A stretch of 64,000 bases of DNA from Agarophyton chilense (lineage: Eukaryota; Rhodophyta; Florideophyceae; Gracilariales; Gracilariaceae): positions 2,170,001 through 2,234,000 of the forward strand of contig JARGXX010000095.1 of the NCBI GenBank assembly GCA_030374765.1, written 5' to 3'. Every line of letters begins with the position of its first letter. Position 1 is the stretch's first letter. Shown here piece after piece: positions 1-14,457 of this stretch. The translations under genes and the position numbers were made by a program. The notes below the pieces were generated by a model, which ran no database searches, was not told the DNA's origin, and saw only the letters and a list, made by a program, of their open reading frames with translations.

Positions 1-1190
1 CACTTTGTGTACTATGCAACTTTCCATCTAAATACTCTACGTCCAGAGGCAGATTGCAATTGCGCCGAACCATTGAAAGTCGGTGTACCACAGCAACGTT
101 ATTACCCTGTACAAACAAGAAGCGGGAAATGATGCTAACCATAGGGGTGTTACTTCACTTTTTGAGTAGCACGAGCTTGTCATTGCCCTAATAAGTTCGT
201 CCAAACCACTCTCCAAATAATCCCGGCACACCAACGCTGTGAGGCGTATCATTCTTGCAGGTTGCTGTGTTCCATATCGCCGTGCAAGTTAGTGATACGC
301 AATACTAAAATTGTAAAATGAGGCATATGAATGAAAGTACGACGCATGAATCTACTTCAAAAGCTAATCGTTCTGACGTGAAATTTAGGTGAAACTCTTT
401 TCAACCCATACAAAAGCATGCAACCTCAATGGAAAGCATAATAGACTGGTAAACAGTCTTTAAGCTCGAAACAAACTCCTCAATGCTCATGCCGAGTAGG
501 TCTCCAACTCCATAATTACTTTTCATCGCATCGAGGAACATATCGAATTTCATGTTGAGGGATAATGCATGGTGTCGAAATAGGGCTCGATATTTTGGGG
601 ATAGAAAAGGCTTGTGAAACTGTCTCGATGATTCCTCATTTTGATGGACATTGTTGATATATGTGATGGGAGCAATGTCATATTTCTTCTGACTGGCGAA
701 TTTAATAAAGTTTAAGGCAGTAAAAGTCTTGGTTTTAACTTCACAGACATGTAGTTCTTATTCATGATCAGAATGAAAACCAAAGTGCATCGGGGCTTAC
801 AGATACCAATGGCTCTATCATAAAAAATGGAATCATGTCTTTTTAATGTATTTTTCGACAATAGTTGCTCAGTATGTTATCCTGTGCCCGAGCAGAAGAA
901 TGTAACATTTGTTACACTGTGAGGTGAAAGAAAGTCTGCGAAAGCTCTAAATACCTGCATATTGTTGAAGAGTCTTCCTTCATATCGGCTGTTCTTACGG
1001 GTAGTTTCATGACCCGAAAATATAATGATTTCCTGTACAGGCATTTAAGAAGCTTCTGTATTTCTGTATGTGGTCGCTGTTGTAGTTTGGTGTAGGCAGT
1101 GGTTGTTGCAGCTAACAGGAAAGTACCCTTGCGAGATTTGATCTAAGCTTTAATGACTTTTTCAATCACCTTTGATTTTGGCAATTAATG
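1..1190. other. No gene recognised
   Basis: AT-rich sequence with only short frames at chance length on both strands. I see no domain, RNA gene or terminal repeat that I can name. It lies just upstream of a diverged LTR and is probably old transposon-derived DNA. Confidence 0.4.
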
Positions 1191-1196
1191 TTGCTG

Positions 1197-1945
1197 TCGT
1201 TGTCTCATGTGTGGGATCAGGCCATGGAAAACCATTCAAGTCGATACACAGCACCCATAATCTATTCTTGGCACTGCACTTGGTAACGAGATATTGTGAA
1301 AAGAATAATTCATTGAAAGCTTGGAAATTAAAATTAATTTAATAGCTCTGTACTGCTGTACACTTGTATGGTGTGATCAACAAATAATTAATGCGTTAAT
1401 TCTAGAATAATTGTCTTCTAACGCACCACAGCGTAGACATTACAGTACAGTACCATCTTTGCCTCCTGGCACAAGACACGGGGCTTGGATTCGGGAGAGG
1501 AAGGCAGAGACCAACCGACAACCAACATACCACCATCTTTGTGTTCGCTAGGAATCCTAAAGTCGCTATCGACTAAGAATCACCTATAGCCTCTGCACTC
1601 ATTGAATTTGAGCTATAGTTCTTGTTCCGGGGATATTCTCTCCTTTTGAACTGTTTCCGTTTTATTTGTTGTTTGTTTTGTTTGATATGTATTTTTCCTG
1701 TTGTTCTTTTTGTGATTTCACAAGGATCGTAGAGCCGATTTCGTATGTCTAACGTACCGTCGAGCCTAGGATATCACCTCATGTCTACACGAATCGTTCT
1801 TTTTTTCAGGCTTTCTCGACCATCCTCTTCACACACCTTCTTTTAAGAACACCCGCTCGAAAGACGACGCCCGCTTTTTGTGGTGTTTTATGTGGACATT
1901 TTCGTGCTATTGAGAACCTCACAGTCTCTCGTGGAACACCAAAGC
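1197..1945 (+). repeat. Diverged LTR related to chromovirus A (solo or remnant)
   Basis: This stretch lines up along its length with the 5' LTR at 17,619-18,402. Shared landmarks in the same order are a box around 1,290-1,320 (attcattgaaagcttgg versus cttcatggaaagattgg), the acctatag and gagctatag.tcttgttcc boxes around 1,585-1,630, and the end near 1,940 (gtggaacacc versus gtggaatacc). Small indels and substitutions are frequent, so this copy is much older than chromovirus A. No second LTR or coding remnant was found next to it and no target duplication could be set. The boundaries are approximate. Confidence 0.6.
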
Positions 1946-4840
1946 ACGTATGCCCAAGTCGTAGACATCAGTAGAAGTGTTGTTTTAGATTGTTTCGTTG
2001 AGTATGCTAGTGGTCATCTATTCGATACGTCAAAAGATATTTTGGCATATTAGATTGGGGGAAACAGACTATGCGGTAGTCAAATAGCGGTCAATATCAT
2101 AATGGTGGTATACTTTCTAACGAAACTACTAATAGAGATCATTTGAAATGATTATATAATCTTTGATGCCATCAACAGCTGTAAAAAAGGTGACCTATCA
2201 GGTAGAGCTTTTTATCTCTGTTTCTTTCATTTAAGGAAATACAAATACATGGTCTTTGAAGGAATTGATGTAAAACTTGAATTCAAAAATACAACTACTG
2301 AAAAAAGATTCGAAGTGCAGAAATGCAAATTTATTTTCGGTTGAAGTCGATTGAAACAAATTTTATGTAATATCTATAAATGTAGTGTTAATTGTTCGAT
2401 CTCGAGTCTCTATGAATGTATGGAAAAGTTTTTCTTTTTCGTTATTCTAATCTTTATTTTGGCAAACACTAAAGAGGTTTTGTCTTGGGATTTGTGTGGC
2501 ATTTAATGCCTTTCTCGTTGGTTTCGAATTAGGCCTTTGCCACAATGAATTGAAAAATGGATGGTATTGCACGGAAAAGATCTAAACATCGCTCGGTTTA
2601 GTTTCTTTGATATTTTCGAGTATAGAAGCATATAATATTAGAGGCTGAAATCAGAAGTGAAATTCATTTTAACCAAACTTTACACAACTGTCTAAGAAAT
2701 TTCGCTTTTAAATGGGTTTCCACTTCATAGTGGTAGCTGTTTCACAGAACGCTTACCAAAAAGGTGACGAAAAGGTCCATTTCGAATAAATTGAGTTGAT
2801 AGACACACATTTTTTTCAAAAGTACGCTTCAGTACATGGGTGTTTCAGTAATTTGGCGGGAAAGATGCATTAAAACCGGATCGAAATTTAGTGTAAGATT
2901 TGTAAGGCGCTGAGTGCAGAAGTTGGTAAAATACTTTCGTCAGCCTTACCAACGTCACGAAAAAGAAATTAAAGGTTGAAGAGTTGACCGAAATGTGTTC
3001 ATGATTTGGAAATTTTTAGTTTCTTTTAGGCGGTGCAAAGAAGATAGTTTATAGTTTTTGTGGTGTTGGTTGGTGTCTTAATCTCAGAAAGACATGACAA
3101 ACACCCTTTGCCCCATTCGACATTTCAATCTTTTTTAAGACTGGTACGCTTTGTTTTGAACGGGGTACCAGTGGTACCACGTAACTATATATCGGTACCC
3201 GCGCAACAAAAAGCACATCAACGATCCCAAATTGGGAAAGGAGGGCGCTTTTCGTAGCGAATGCGTTTGAAACGAAGCATCATGAGTGTCCGTACGCATA
3301 CACTGACGCCATTTTAGTTTCATCCACCTCATGCTTTTCTTTACTACGAACACAATCAACATGTCTGGACTTTCATACGTGCGCAGCATGAATGATCTCA
3401 ATGACACTGCCAGATCCACTGTTTCCACGGACGAAAACATTTACAACAATATGGCTATATCTGCTTTCGAAGAAAAAGTAACCGTTCAAAACATCAGAAA
3501 CGTTTCTTACAAAGCAAGCTACACATCCACAACTTTTTATCAACTTAGTACGTAGACCATGTTGCCATGGATGAAATGAAACAGTACGGGAAGGGCTTGA
3601 AAGAAAGAGTTAGTGCTTTGTTCGACATTTCTTTCTTCGAACTTTTCCATGAGCCGCCAGCGCTGGTCATTGAGAAGGTGTTCTTCAAAGGCCCTATATT
3701 GACAAGGTTGACTCAAATTGCGCGTCGTCAACTTCGGAAAATAAATTGTTCTCCTTGTGATGAGGACGAACATAAAATTTCGCTTTAAATGGTCGCAGGA
3801 TGCCCTGAGAAACATTCTGTAACACCCCCGTAGTACGTGGAAAGCAGTTTCAATGTACTATCTCCGCAGTATGTGAGTGCTACATTCACCGTACTGTAAG
3901 ACCCTGTTCTGGCACTTGCCGGCAATCTGCACATACCCTATGGTGCACATTCAATCATCCCTCGCTGATATTACACGTTCTTGCACGCGTACTACACATG
4001 ATACAGATCTGAAGCTTCTTAAGAAGTACGCGTAGTGCTGCAATCGTATCATACGGACGTTTTTTCGAAAGGAAAACGTAAGGAAGATATTGAGGTTTGT
4101 TTATTGGAAAAGTACTCTGCTGTGATTGCTTCCCAGTCTACTGCTTCCAGCAGTTCCACCCAGCTGTTCTTCTCCCAGAGCCTGCTCCCTACTCGGCTCC
4201 GAATTTACCCTTTCTTCAGACATTGCATGGTATTGAGTTATCACTACTCATCCTTTCGAACATCATGCCCTTCCATCTCCATTCTTATGTCTGCCAGTTT
4301 TCAAGCTGTTTCTTCTTCCATCTCGCGCGTTTCGTTTTCCAATCTGTTTACAATGAGAACGACAACCACGTTCAGGTATCATCTCGAAAGCCACTCTACA
4401 ACCATTCTTAAGAAGCCTACAACAGCATCAACGGCGCACCACAACCAGAGTCCGGATGAAGCCATCCAGAAGGCGTCTGTGTGGATTCAGGAGACCGTGC
4501 TTCTTTCGTATGGGATCAGAGAAGAAAGTTTATTTCTTCTTTGCTCTTGCGGAGAGATGTTCGATGATACCAACAAAATTCATAACCGTCAAGATGTCTT
4601 CGATAGTTGCGCCTCGAAACGAGTCCTTAATTAGCGCGGCTTTGTAGACATGTCTACACTGGTTAACGTGCAATCCATAGAGTCACTCTTCTAGAACCAC
4701 ATCTCTAGACTCAGAACGTTCTTCTATAAGGATTCTGTAACGAAGAAACATGAGAACGTTTCCGTAGCAGACGTTCTTCTTGGTCAAATCTTCATCCGAA
4801 AACAAAGCGGGAAAGTACCAGTCCGATCGACGCATATTCG
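1946..4840. other. No gene recognised
   Basis: About 2.9 kb of AT-rich DNA. The longest frame (4,035-4,634, plus) is serine/threonine-rich, overlaps another frame of similar length and shows no domain. I treat it as chance. No tRNA, rRNA or terminal repeats seen. Confidence 0.4.
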
Positions 4841-4841
4841 G

Positions 4842-6468
4842 TCAGTGTCGTGTCGCCTCTTTTGTACCAATGATTTGCGCTGCATCCCCAAATACGACTT
4901 GAAGCCTTCTCGAGCAGGACATTGGGCTGAAATTGCACCGATTTCTCAGCAACGTCCTTTTAGAGGCCTTTGGAACGTGCGATATAGCTTTCCAGAAGCT
5001 CTCGAGTACAGACATGAGCGTAGTTGAGGCTCGTAAGACTGAGTTCATCGTGAGGAGCTAGTAGGGATGGCATAACTTCGTCAGTCTTGTTTACGGCAGC
5101 CAGTAATTCGCAATAAAAGTGTTTTGGGAAGTGGATCTTGACTTGTTGACGCATCTTGGCTTTCTCACTCATTGATTCGGCTACAAGCACAGTCGCGTGC
5201 AAAGAAATTTACACAAAACCAATATATCTCTCGACCCAGAACTGACTGTACTTAGCCAACTGGCCACACTATTCAACCATCCAACCTAGGTGAGCAACAT
5301 CGTGAATAGTAGAATTGCAGACAGCAACCCTTCTGATGTCTTATCGATAGTAAAGTTTCTCAAAGTCGTAGATGAACTTGGCACGAAGTCGCTTCAATGC
5401 ATGTACGTCTTTCTGGGAGTGCTAGTCTTCTTGAGATATCGACGAGTTTTGATAAGGTGTGCAGATTTTGAACATATCGTGTAAGAAGGACACCATCAAA
5501 AAGCAAAACGGAAAAGTCGGAGAGGAAAGATATACACTCTGCAGCTTTCCACTTGCTGCTATGCGATACATTCAGAGGCAAATCGTAAAATGCACATGCA
5601 GCTGTACCTATGGCAATGGATGCCATCTCTTCGTCTATTTTTTTTCCAGCCCAAACTGCTTACTATGAACTTGTCAACTGCTCTGTTTGCGTTTGTTAGA
5701 TGTGAGCATTACTCCTTGAAAATTTCCATTAAATCCTTGCACATGTTGGACCAGTTGTGCATGGGTCCAACGGAAATTATGTGTAGGGATATATAGAATG
5801 AAAAGACAGCGGTATAGTTCTCCTCTTGATACCCGTTTCTTTCCTCTTCAGGTCTCTTGCCGAGAAGGACTGGTTGGTCCTTTCTAACTTAACTAATGTA
5901 TTTTCAATTTCCTCCTGAGTTCGGTACTTCAGACTAGCTGGATTTCAGAGTTGCCGAATCTCCGTCTTCTGATTACGATCACCTGAAGGTATTCGAAACC
6001 AGTTAGGATCGTGTCCAGTAGAGGAAACCACCAAACAACGTGTCGGATAGTACATGTGCTTGTGAGCTAGACTCCAGACCCTGGGAAAAGAGTAAAAACG
6101 ACTTGGAAGCCTCCCGTGGGGTCCTAACACCTTTGCCTGCTTGTTAACTGCAGGTTTGTCACCTGTCTGATGAATTCTGTGCACACGAATTCTTCGTTCT
6201 ACATCGTCGTGTCGTGAAACATTATCGGATCCTCTTGCCCGTGATTAATTCGGTTGAATTCCTCTAAGAGATATTTAAACCACGTATCAACTCGATCTGG
6301 CTCCGACGGTCCTTCTATAAAACCGATTCGTATGGGGGTTTTCAGGAGGAATCCTTCAGTCGGACGCAAATTGCAGTTAAGCACAGCAATTGGCAAGCAA
6401 TCATAACATTCGTTACTGAATGTTTGAAACCCATCTGTACTAGTTGCGATTAAGGTATCGTGGCCCAC
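4842..6468 (-). pseudogene. Tnp2/CACTA-type transposase relic
   Basis: Four minus-strand pieces keep the order of a Tnp2-family (En/Spm, CACTA) transposase. The best is 6,468-6,199, with the pattern of DG, then PIAVLNCNL, then IGFIEGPSEPD, then a LLEEFNRINHG tail. This is the usual plan of this family: a Pro-Ile segment, a Gly-Pro-x-Glu-Pro box and a leucine-rich Leu-x-x-Gly end. Next, 6,184-5,945 has GDKPA and a later YYP. 5,626-5,360 has KWKAAECISFL, as in the KA-E-W box. 5,202-4,842 is weaker. Stops and frameshifts separate the pieces, so this is dead. No terminal inverted repeats were identified. It lies directly after the C-terminal end of the dynein relic and may have removed its last part. 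Confidence 0.6.
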
Positions 6469-6892
6469 ACCTCGGTTTTGACAGTTCTCTCATACGATAA
6501 GACTGTACAACGCTCCATCAAATAATCTTTATATACCAAAATCAGACTTTCATTCGAATTCTCGAAAGATGGCCTCCTGTCACAATGTTCCTGGTGATAG
6601 CCAAATACGTGCTGGAAGCTCTTCTCATCTTGAGCCCACGCATGGACTCTGGGTAGAAGAGGGAGTTATTGGAACTTCACAAGATCAGGAGATGTTCCAA
6701 TGTCATTACATATGTCGCAGACGACGTTTGCAGTCTCTATTTGAGGCGTATATCGGTGGAGCAACATATGCTGTCTACAAGAGAGGTAGTAAACGGCACG
6801 AAACTTTGGTTACTTTTCAAAGTTTCGTCGGATCTGTACTGCCGCAAAAGAGGCCCGGAGCAAGTTCAATATCTCATCTTGAGCAGACAGCG

Positions 6893-9800
6893 TCAGACCA
6901 TGTTCAACAAAAAGATGTATCCATTATTCGTTTCTTCGTACTCAACTCTCGAATCGAATATCTGCTGATGCTTGCTGCCCTCTATCATGTTGCCTGCGTA
7001 AAGTGCTTGACAGAAACTGGCCCCAATTTTTTCCACTGGAAATATGAAGAGGGCTTTCGTTTTGTTCCACATGCTCTGTTGGTGGTGATTAATAAGGACC
7101 TTCGTCGACGGAAGCTGAGCCTCCATCGCTTCCACACTTCGATGCTTCGCAATAAATCTTCTTTTTCTTTTCATGGTGATTGTGAAAGACGTCGGGAAAG
7201 ATTACATCACATACATCCATTCCAGAACTACGTTCTTCGTCATGAAGAGCATTTCTTGTGTCCACATCGCCAGGGATACCTGCATTTCCTGCAGAACGTT
7301 TGATTGCTACAGGATCGAAATGATTGTCAGAGCCTCCTACGCCGAATATTACCGTTTCTACCTTTAAAACCCCTCCCAAGAACCTGTCCCATCAATTTCA
7401 CACTTTTGTATGCTTTTTGGCTCTTTGGAACATGTTGTCAGTGCCTGATCATCGTGAGTTGCTTTTTGAATTGAAATGCTCGAATCGACGTCCCATTGGT
7501 TCAATTTATCACTTTCGCATTGCTCTCCCTTTGCTGCGATTGTTCCGTCATCATTTTCCAATCTTTTTGTAACACAGGAACTAAACTCTCCTTCAGCAGT
7601 TTTCGTGGTGTAGCGCGGTCCGTTTTCGAGTTGAGGCAGACCTGAGGCGCTTATCCTAGCATTTGCTACATGATGGTGGCTGATCATCGTCATTCGAGAC
7701 GCCGGCTTTCCGATGTAGCTGCACGCCTAACGGTAGCTTTCCAGACAAACGTACATGCGTTGGATGTAATTCTCGCTGCCCATCAAGAAATAGAACAATT
7801 ACAGAAACTCTGTTATAAGTTTGGCTTCATGTGCGATTGTTAGGGCCAAAAGCTTAAGGAAGTCGACAATTTCGAAGATTGACAATGAAAGAACAAGATT
7901 AATGCTCTTTGATGTACACGAATCGAAAAAATCTGAGTCGGAGATTCAGAATATGTCTTTTGCTTCAATGTAGAAATAGCATATCTAGTTTCTATATAAC
8001 AGTTGAAGAGTATGGTCAGCTTTTTGGCCTCATTACGGAAGAAAACCAATTCGTAAGCAGTGAGGATTTTCACAAAGTTCTTTGGACCATGAGTCTAGAG
8101 AACAGCACTATCGTGACGTATCTTTCCCTTTACATGGTCTTGCAGAGGTTCAGCGGGCTTCGGTCAACAATGTTTCGTATAGAAATCTTCCCAAAAGATG
8201 CAAACGCTTCGTGCCCTCCCGCAATTCCTGAGGCTATGTTCAAGCACACAAACACAAAGAAGTATAGTGAGAACTTTTAAGGACCGGAGAGCAAAGACAA
8301 GAATGCATACTTCAATGTGCTCCGAGAAGTCGGGCTCTTTGTGCGCGACCACGACACAAGTCATGCAACCGATCCCAACATGCACTATCAGTGGTATGAA
8401 ATCAACGTTAGTGACCACGATAGGACCACAACTCTAATGCGAATCGTTGATGATCTCGCTTCTAGAATCCTGGGGAGCATATACGGTAAAAAAATATACG
8501 ACAACACCCACAGGATGATACTCCGCCACTTGGAACTTCTCGTGCTGGAAGCCGCAGTAGACGAGAACTTCGATACTCTGACGCAAGGGGCTCGTCTGCT
8601 TCACATCAGGAAAATGGTGAGAGCCAAAATGCACTCAAGGCTCAAGTCCCAAACAGCTGCAGCCTGTGAATGGAGATAGAACCGAAATAGTGCTAGAAGC
8701 AATGAAAAATGATGAGAATGAAATACTATCTCCTGTTAATAAGGCTCCTGCTGCTCTTGTCGTTCCAGATCCTCACATTGGTACCTCGTGGCGGACGGCC
8801 CTTCCAAGTTCCAACTATTCTTCTCATAATCATGAAAACAATCGCCAGACAGGTAGAACACCACAAAGAAGCAAGGGGCTCAGTGATTGGCCTATGGGGG
8901 ACGATGGAAGTGCTGAACACGGATGGGGAAGTATTCAGATGCTTTTCGACAATGACTTTCGCACTAGAAACAATTACACTCTACTGAAAGATGCAATAGA
9001 CCCTCAATTGGTGAGCAGCCGAATGCCTGAGAAGGGAGCATCAAAAGTCTCTGTTGCCCAGAGACCGACAAATGTTAGTTCGAATCCTCAAAGAGAATCA
9101 TTCTCTATTGGAAACAGAGGTAATGATGCAGACGTGCTCAATCCTGTCATAGAATTACGAAATAAAGTTCGTACGAAACAGAAAACACCAGAACCAGCAA
9201 TAACCATCAACAACCCTACTGGCAAACAGGAACGTTCGGCGCCGCCAATCAACAAAACGACGAAAAAACAAACCAGAAAGAAGAATAAGGAGCTGGAACG
9301 ATCAAAAACCATGAGGAATAAAAACAATCGTGATGGTCGACGTGACAAAGATACTGTTCACAACGCTAATGAGCCTTGATTGACAGCTTCTGGTGGCGAT
9401 ACTTAGCAACAGTAGATGACGGCTGGCTGGGAGCAGCATATGTTTGACCAATTCCAGACATGGCTCGCGTCGAGCACAGAGAACGTCGAAGGCAGAGATA
9501 AGTAAAGTTTGGGTTAATAGTTCTGAGATCTGGGCAGTTCAGTATGCAATTCTTCCCAAAGAGCAATCAATCATGCACCTCTAAAGAGTTCCCTGTCGAT
9601 TTGTATTCTTCGTTTAACTTACAATTAGTTTGTATTGAAGTGTTTCCAAAAGCTCTTCTTAAGTTCATGTATAAGCTGAACAATCAGCAGCTCTTCATTT
9701 CTGCATTACCACTTTTGCCGCAATCCAAGCTGGTACCCCAATGTTGGACTATCCCCGGGTTCATCCAGCATGAGGGTGATGCTGCGCTCGGCCAGCGCCA

Positions 9801-12800
9801 CCACGTTTAACGGAATCGGTGTCAGAAAGACGTGCCTCATCGCTTTCACCGTCCTAACAGTTGTCTTAACGTTGTGTACAGCGAGCTTTAGGGAAAATGA
9901 TGTGTGCTTCATGACTGCACAAGCTTCCGCGCCCAGAAACTCGGGATTTTGCATTGCAAGAGTCATTTTGGAAAGAGCGAGTTGTAGTTATGCACAAGAA
10001 TAAAGGCTATCATCAGTGAGAACGAATTTGTTTAAGAAATTAGAACTGTGGATGGAGGAAACGTGAATGAGATAGTACTCAGCAGACGAATGTTGATCTC
10101 AAGTTTTATTTGGTACGATGCATCAGGAGTCTCGTGAGTTTCTTTCTTCAAATGGTGTAAGATACTCACAAGACTGGGTAGTTTTGTCGCCCATGGATCG
10201 TAAGTCCTGCGAAAACTACTGAGTATACTTGTATAAGAAATCCCCCCGGATTTTTCTGGCCTGAAAAAGAGAGGAAGACTGGTGGTCACCACTCTCTGAA
10301 AACTCACGAAGCGCTGACCTTCGTGCCGATTCAGGCGCATCACGGTCTCCATAGATTAGCTTCTTTCTATCTGGTTTCAGAGGCCCGGTTTCTATCGGAA
10401 AGAAGTTTTCTTTGTTACACTTAAAGTACTTCACCGTAGCAGTCGTTAGATCTGAACTCCCAGATTAGAGCTGAGGATGATAGTTTTTGATAGGAGAATT
10501 GACAAATGTTCCATAGATAATGCTGACGTCCTCGAAATTTGGCTGTTCAACATATATTACATTGCAGTGCCTTAGAAATCGTTCACGTAGTTTGTGCCTA
10601 CCCGCAGTGTCTTCCAGGTTGCGTGCTGCAACAATTTGAACACCTTCAACCACGACCTATCTAGAAAGAGAACCCTTCCAAAATCCCAGATTCTCAGCCA
10701 AACACCGCAGAAATTATACGGAAGTTTGTTTTTCGAAAATATCTGGCTTCTCTAGGTTCAGTCCATCACAGAAAAGCACGACACAGTAGTCGGCTGATTA
10801 TGGGTGCAGCAGAAAAGCACTGTTTGGGCGCTTTGATATAGTTTTAATTCCTCTTAAGGCCGCAAGAAGGTTTTCGGGTTTGTTTTCCGATGAAAAACTG
10901 AGCCTTGCCAGAGATGTATTCGGAATTTTTCGTAGAGTCGTCGTGAAAAACATGCTCTTTTTGCATCCAGGAGAACTGCAAAGGAGCAAAGGGTTTGTAA
11001 GTGATTCTTGAGATGTATCAAGCCTCAAGAAACCTAGCAGAAGGGATTCCAGTCTGGCAGTAGTACAGGTTGGAACAACAAAATCTGGGCTGCTAATGTC
11101 TGGGTCTTGAAATGACCAGTCTATTGACGGTATAAGCACTTGGTGCTTCATAAAATGTCTTTATGCCGTTACATTCACGTTGGGTAAGTCACATGGAAGA
11201 ATCACACCAGCGGGACTCTCTTGAAATTCGGAGTTCTTCGCTATGGCCTCCATTAACTGCTCAGTGAGTCTTCTACGATCCCACTGACTTACTTTAGCAC
11301 GAATTGTTTTGAAGGTAGTCTTAGTATGATCCTTAAAACGACAGCCTTACGAATCCTCTGGTATGATTTGGTCAAGATGTGATTGAATTTTCTCTCCAGC
11401 AGTATAGCCTGAGACATGGAGAACTTCAGTAATGTTGTAAGGAAAACAACTGTAAATGAGTTCAGAAGAGATTCTCATTATACACGAATAACAAAGGAGA
11501 AAGTTGGAACAGGATTTCTGGCAAGACGAACCATGAGTTTGCCAAAGTCAGAAAATGACGCTAGCTCATGGTCAGGAGCACAATACTGCTCAGAAATTTG
11601 CACCACCAATTTGCCAAATATCTCCTGGGGACCGTACTAAACCCAAGGTAAAACTACTAAGATGTCTACAGAAGTTTGCATTCAACCTGTGTTCCCGGCC
11701 TCGGCTACATTCTGCCCTCGCTTGTCCCATCACACTGAAACAGCGGAAGTGTGCACCGAATCTAGAAGCCATCCTCCCATCATGGAAATCTCTGCTTCTG
11801 CCACAAGAATGGTCTCTCAAAGGGTTGCAAGCACAATGGATGTAACAAGAGCCATACCTTGCTCTTGCCACTTAGCGAATTTCCGGATGTCAAATTAATG
11901 CATGCTACTGAACTCAGAGTTGGTAGAACGCGCATTAGCTCGGCTATTCTTTCAGAAACGTACGGAAAGATGACGAGATTCATAGCAATCAATTTTCTAC
12001 AATTCTACTCGACCTTGCACTAGAAAAAAATGCAATTACCGACAAAATGCCCTTCATCGTGCAGCGAAATAACAAAGTGCTTAAAAACGACGCTCAAGAT
12101 GGTTCCATCACCATGCCGCTCCACTCTTTGAACAGTCAACTCCATAAAACTGCATGGCGACGAAAAAAAACCTATTTATTGCAACTTATTGTTCAGGTCG
12201 CACATATTGACAGATGTATCGGTACACAATACGTCAAACAGCCTGTAGCGGCGCTTCGAAGTTTTCAATAGGATTTGCAAAAGCCACGATGATACTGGGT
12301 TGCCTCGGGATATGGGCTGGAATCCCTTCTTCTTTTGTGAAGACTCTAATGTGTTCGTTGCTGTTGAGGAAATTGTCCGATTGATCTTTGAGTTCTCGCA
12401 CTGGATACTTCATGGTGCTACATGTAAGGAGTAAAGTGCAGAATGAATTACCGATAGACTTGAGGGTATCGTTTGAAAAGTGTATCGCGAACTTCCACTT
12501 TGGTCGCCTTATGCATCAACATCGGCAAAGCAGACCTTACAATAAGAACACTTTCCTCCAAAACCCTAATTGAAAAGCACGAGAAAGCCAAAAACGAGTG
12601 AACTCCTTCAGTCTCCATCACCATCCACAAACGCCCGCGACCCAAACCTTCTTTTTTCCGTGTACAGTAGGATGAGTTAATGAACATCCGCCGAAAAAGG
12701 CTCACTCGAAGCCAATTACATGTTGTAAAAGCGATTTGCAACTCGCAGACAAGAAACAGCGCAGCTAGCATGATTGGTTTCTTTGGAAAGAGACACACAG

Positions 12801-13916
12801 CACTGTCGTCTATGGCTCACGAAGATTCCAGTTCGCAGCACTAAACGGTAGGGCACTGTCTATACATCTGCCGCGTGACACGAGGTTGACGTTTTCTTCA
12901 CTTTAGCCATGCTTCTGCTCATGAAAAGCCTTAGGTGCGAAGATTTCGAATATGGAGCTTGGCCTACGCGGGCTGCCCACCCCCATGGCGAGCGGCAGAT
13001 GATCTGCCACCTCTACTCCACGGGTGCTGCATTGCATCACCGCCTTGTACTTGAACATCAGAGGCCCTATGGGTGCATTAAAAATTTTTAATCGATTTCA
13101 GAGTATACAGTAGCAGTCGACATTCGCCTTACATGCGTACTACGATTCGAGCACCAGCCCTACACCTGCACTACGGCGATCATTCATTGGCCTACAGTAT
13201 GTCTTCTAGGGATGTCGTTTCTACAAAACATGATTGCAGGCAATAAAAAAAGCAGAAAACAAAGACGTTTACAGGATAGAAAACTTCAACCGTCGCAAAA
13301 TCCTTTACATAATTGCCTCGCGTGGAGTGAAGCTTTCAGAAATTGGGACAACTAGCGGAACGGCTTTCGACCGCTACAGCCGAAATATAAATAACCCAGA
13401 AGAATCGTTCATTTGATAATGCTGTCTTCTTTTGTACTTCTTAGGGACAAGCGTTGTGGGCGATGACGACTTGACCTGACAGTGAACAAATGGTCTAACC
13501 CAGACCACCGCACTGATGCAGGTTAATCTAGCAAAAGCGCGCGTGGTGCACAGAAGACGGCCGTCTCCAATTCTCTTACGAACTCAAGTTTCGGTTCTCG
13601 ATATGAGGCGAGTGGAGAAGCAACCCCTACGAAAATGGTTATACTGGTTCGCAGAATACAACGACAATCGGAAGCTCAAACTTGTTCTTTAGGCAGCTGC
13701 AACACAATTTACAAAGACCGCGGGCATGTTAGTGAAGATATTATTCAGGTCCTCCAGGATGTCAGCATGCACGTAGTTGTACACAGAAGGGCGAACTGCA
13801 GGCTCCATGCACGTACGGCTAGAGCAAAGTACACGCGACAAACAAGAAGATACTAGAGTTTGGCATTCTGTCGTCATTCTGCGCAGAGAAAAAGCATGCA
13901 TTAGGTCGTAAAACAT
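6893..13916 (-). pseudogene. Dynein heavy chain pseudogene (cytoplasmic type)
   Basis: Minus-strand fragments follow the order of a dynein motor. AAA1: 13,800-13,689, with DLNNIF. Link to AAA2: about 12,560-12,450, with VLEESVLI. AAA2 P-loop: about 11,920-11,830, with SGNSLSGKSKVWLLL, then GDIWQIGG near 11,600. AAA3: 11,151-10,798, with FVVPTCTTARLESLL, a damaged P-loop (SSPGCKKS for GPPGSGKT) and LSFSSENKPENLL; then 10,653-10,465, with AGRHKLRERFLRHCNVIYV and IYGTF. Stalk end: 9,966-9,706. AAA5: 8,634-8,434, then 8,418-8,164 with HKEPDFSE. AAA6 and C-terminus: 7,379-6,893, weaker. AAA4 seems largely deleted. The AAA3 wording resembles cytoplasmic dynein-1. Frames change between pieces and P-loops are lost, so it cannot make a motor. 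The AAA3 pieces are convincing alone; the outer ones rest on their order. Confidence 0.75.
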
Positions 13917-14457
13917 ACTATCTGGGTCTCAGAAAAGCCAGAACAATGAATTAAAATGTCGCAAGACTGGTTAACAATCGGCCTGAGTTCCCTGACCAAA
14001 CATGGAAAGCGCAAAGAAAAAGATTGAGCAATGGCCAAAAAATCTTCGCATATCAACCAGGTTTTTTGAATTACGACATACAAACTGAACCTCGGTGTCC
14101 AGCGTTATCTGTGTTTGCAGACCACCTTATCGAACAGTTACAAGAGAAATTGACACCAATAACCCGGATACCATCGATTGGTGACCGGCTGTGGTTCCTT
14201 GGACAGAGCTTACAATTTACATAAACAACATAAGTATCGTTTCTGGATGTGAAAACGAAGCGTAGCGCCTGAAGAATTACAGCCGTAGATGAATACCCAA
14301 TTCAATATCAGTACATCGGCATGGCCATTGAAACGAATGTGGTGACAACAGGACATTCATCACCAATACCAATGGACTAAAGCGACAAATTCAACCTCCC
14401 AGACCCCCGGGAGCACAAAAAGGAAGGCAGATAAGCGGGTACTCCAACAAACTGTAG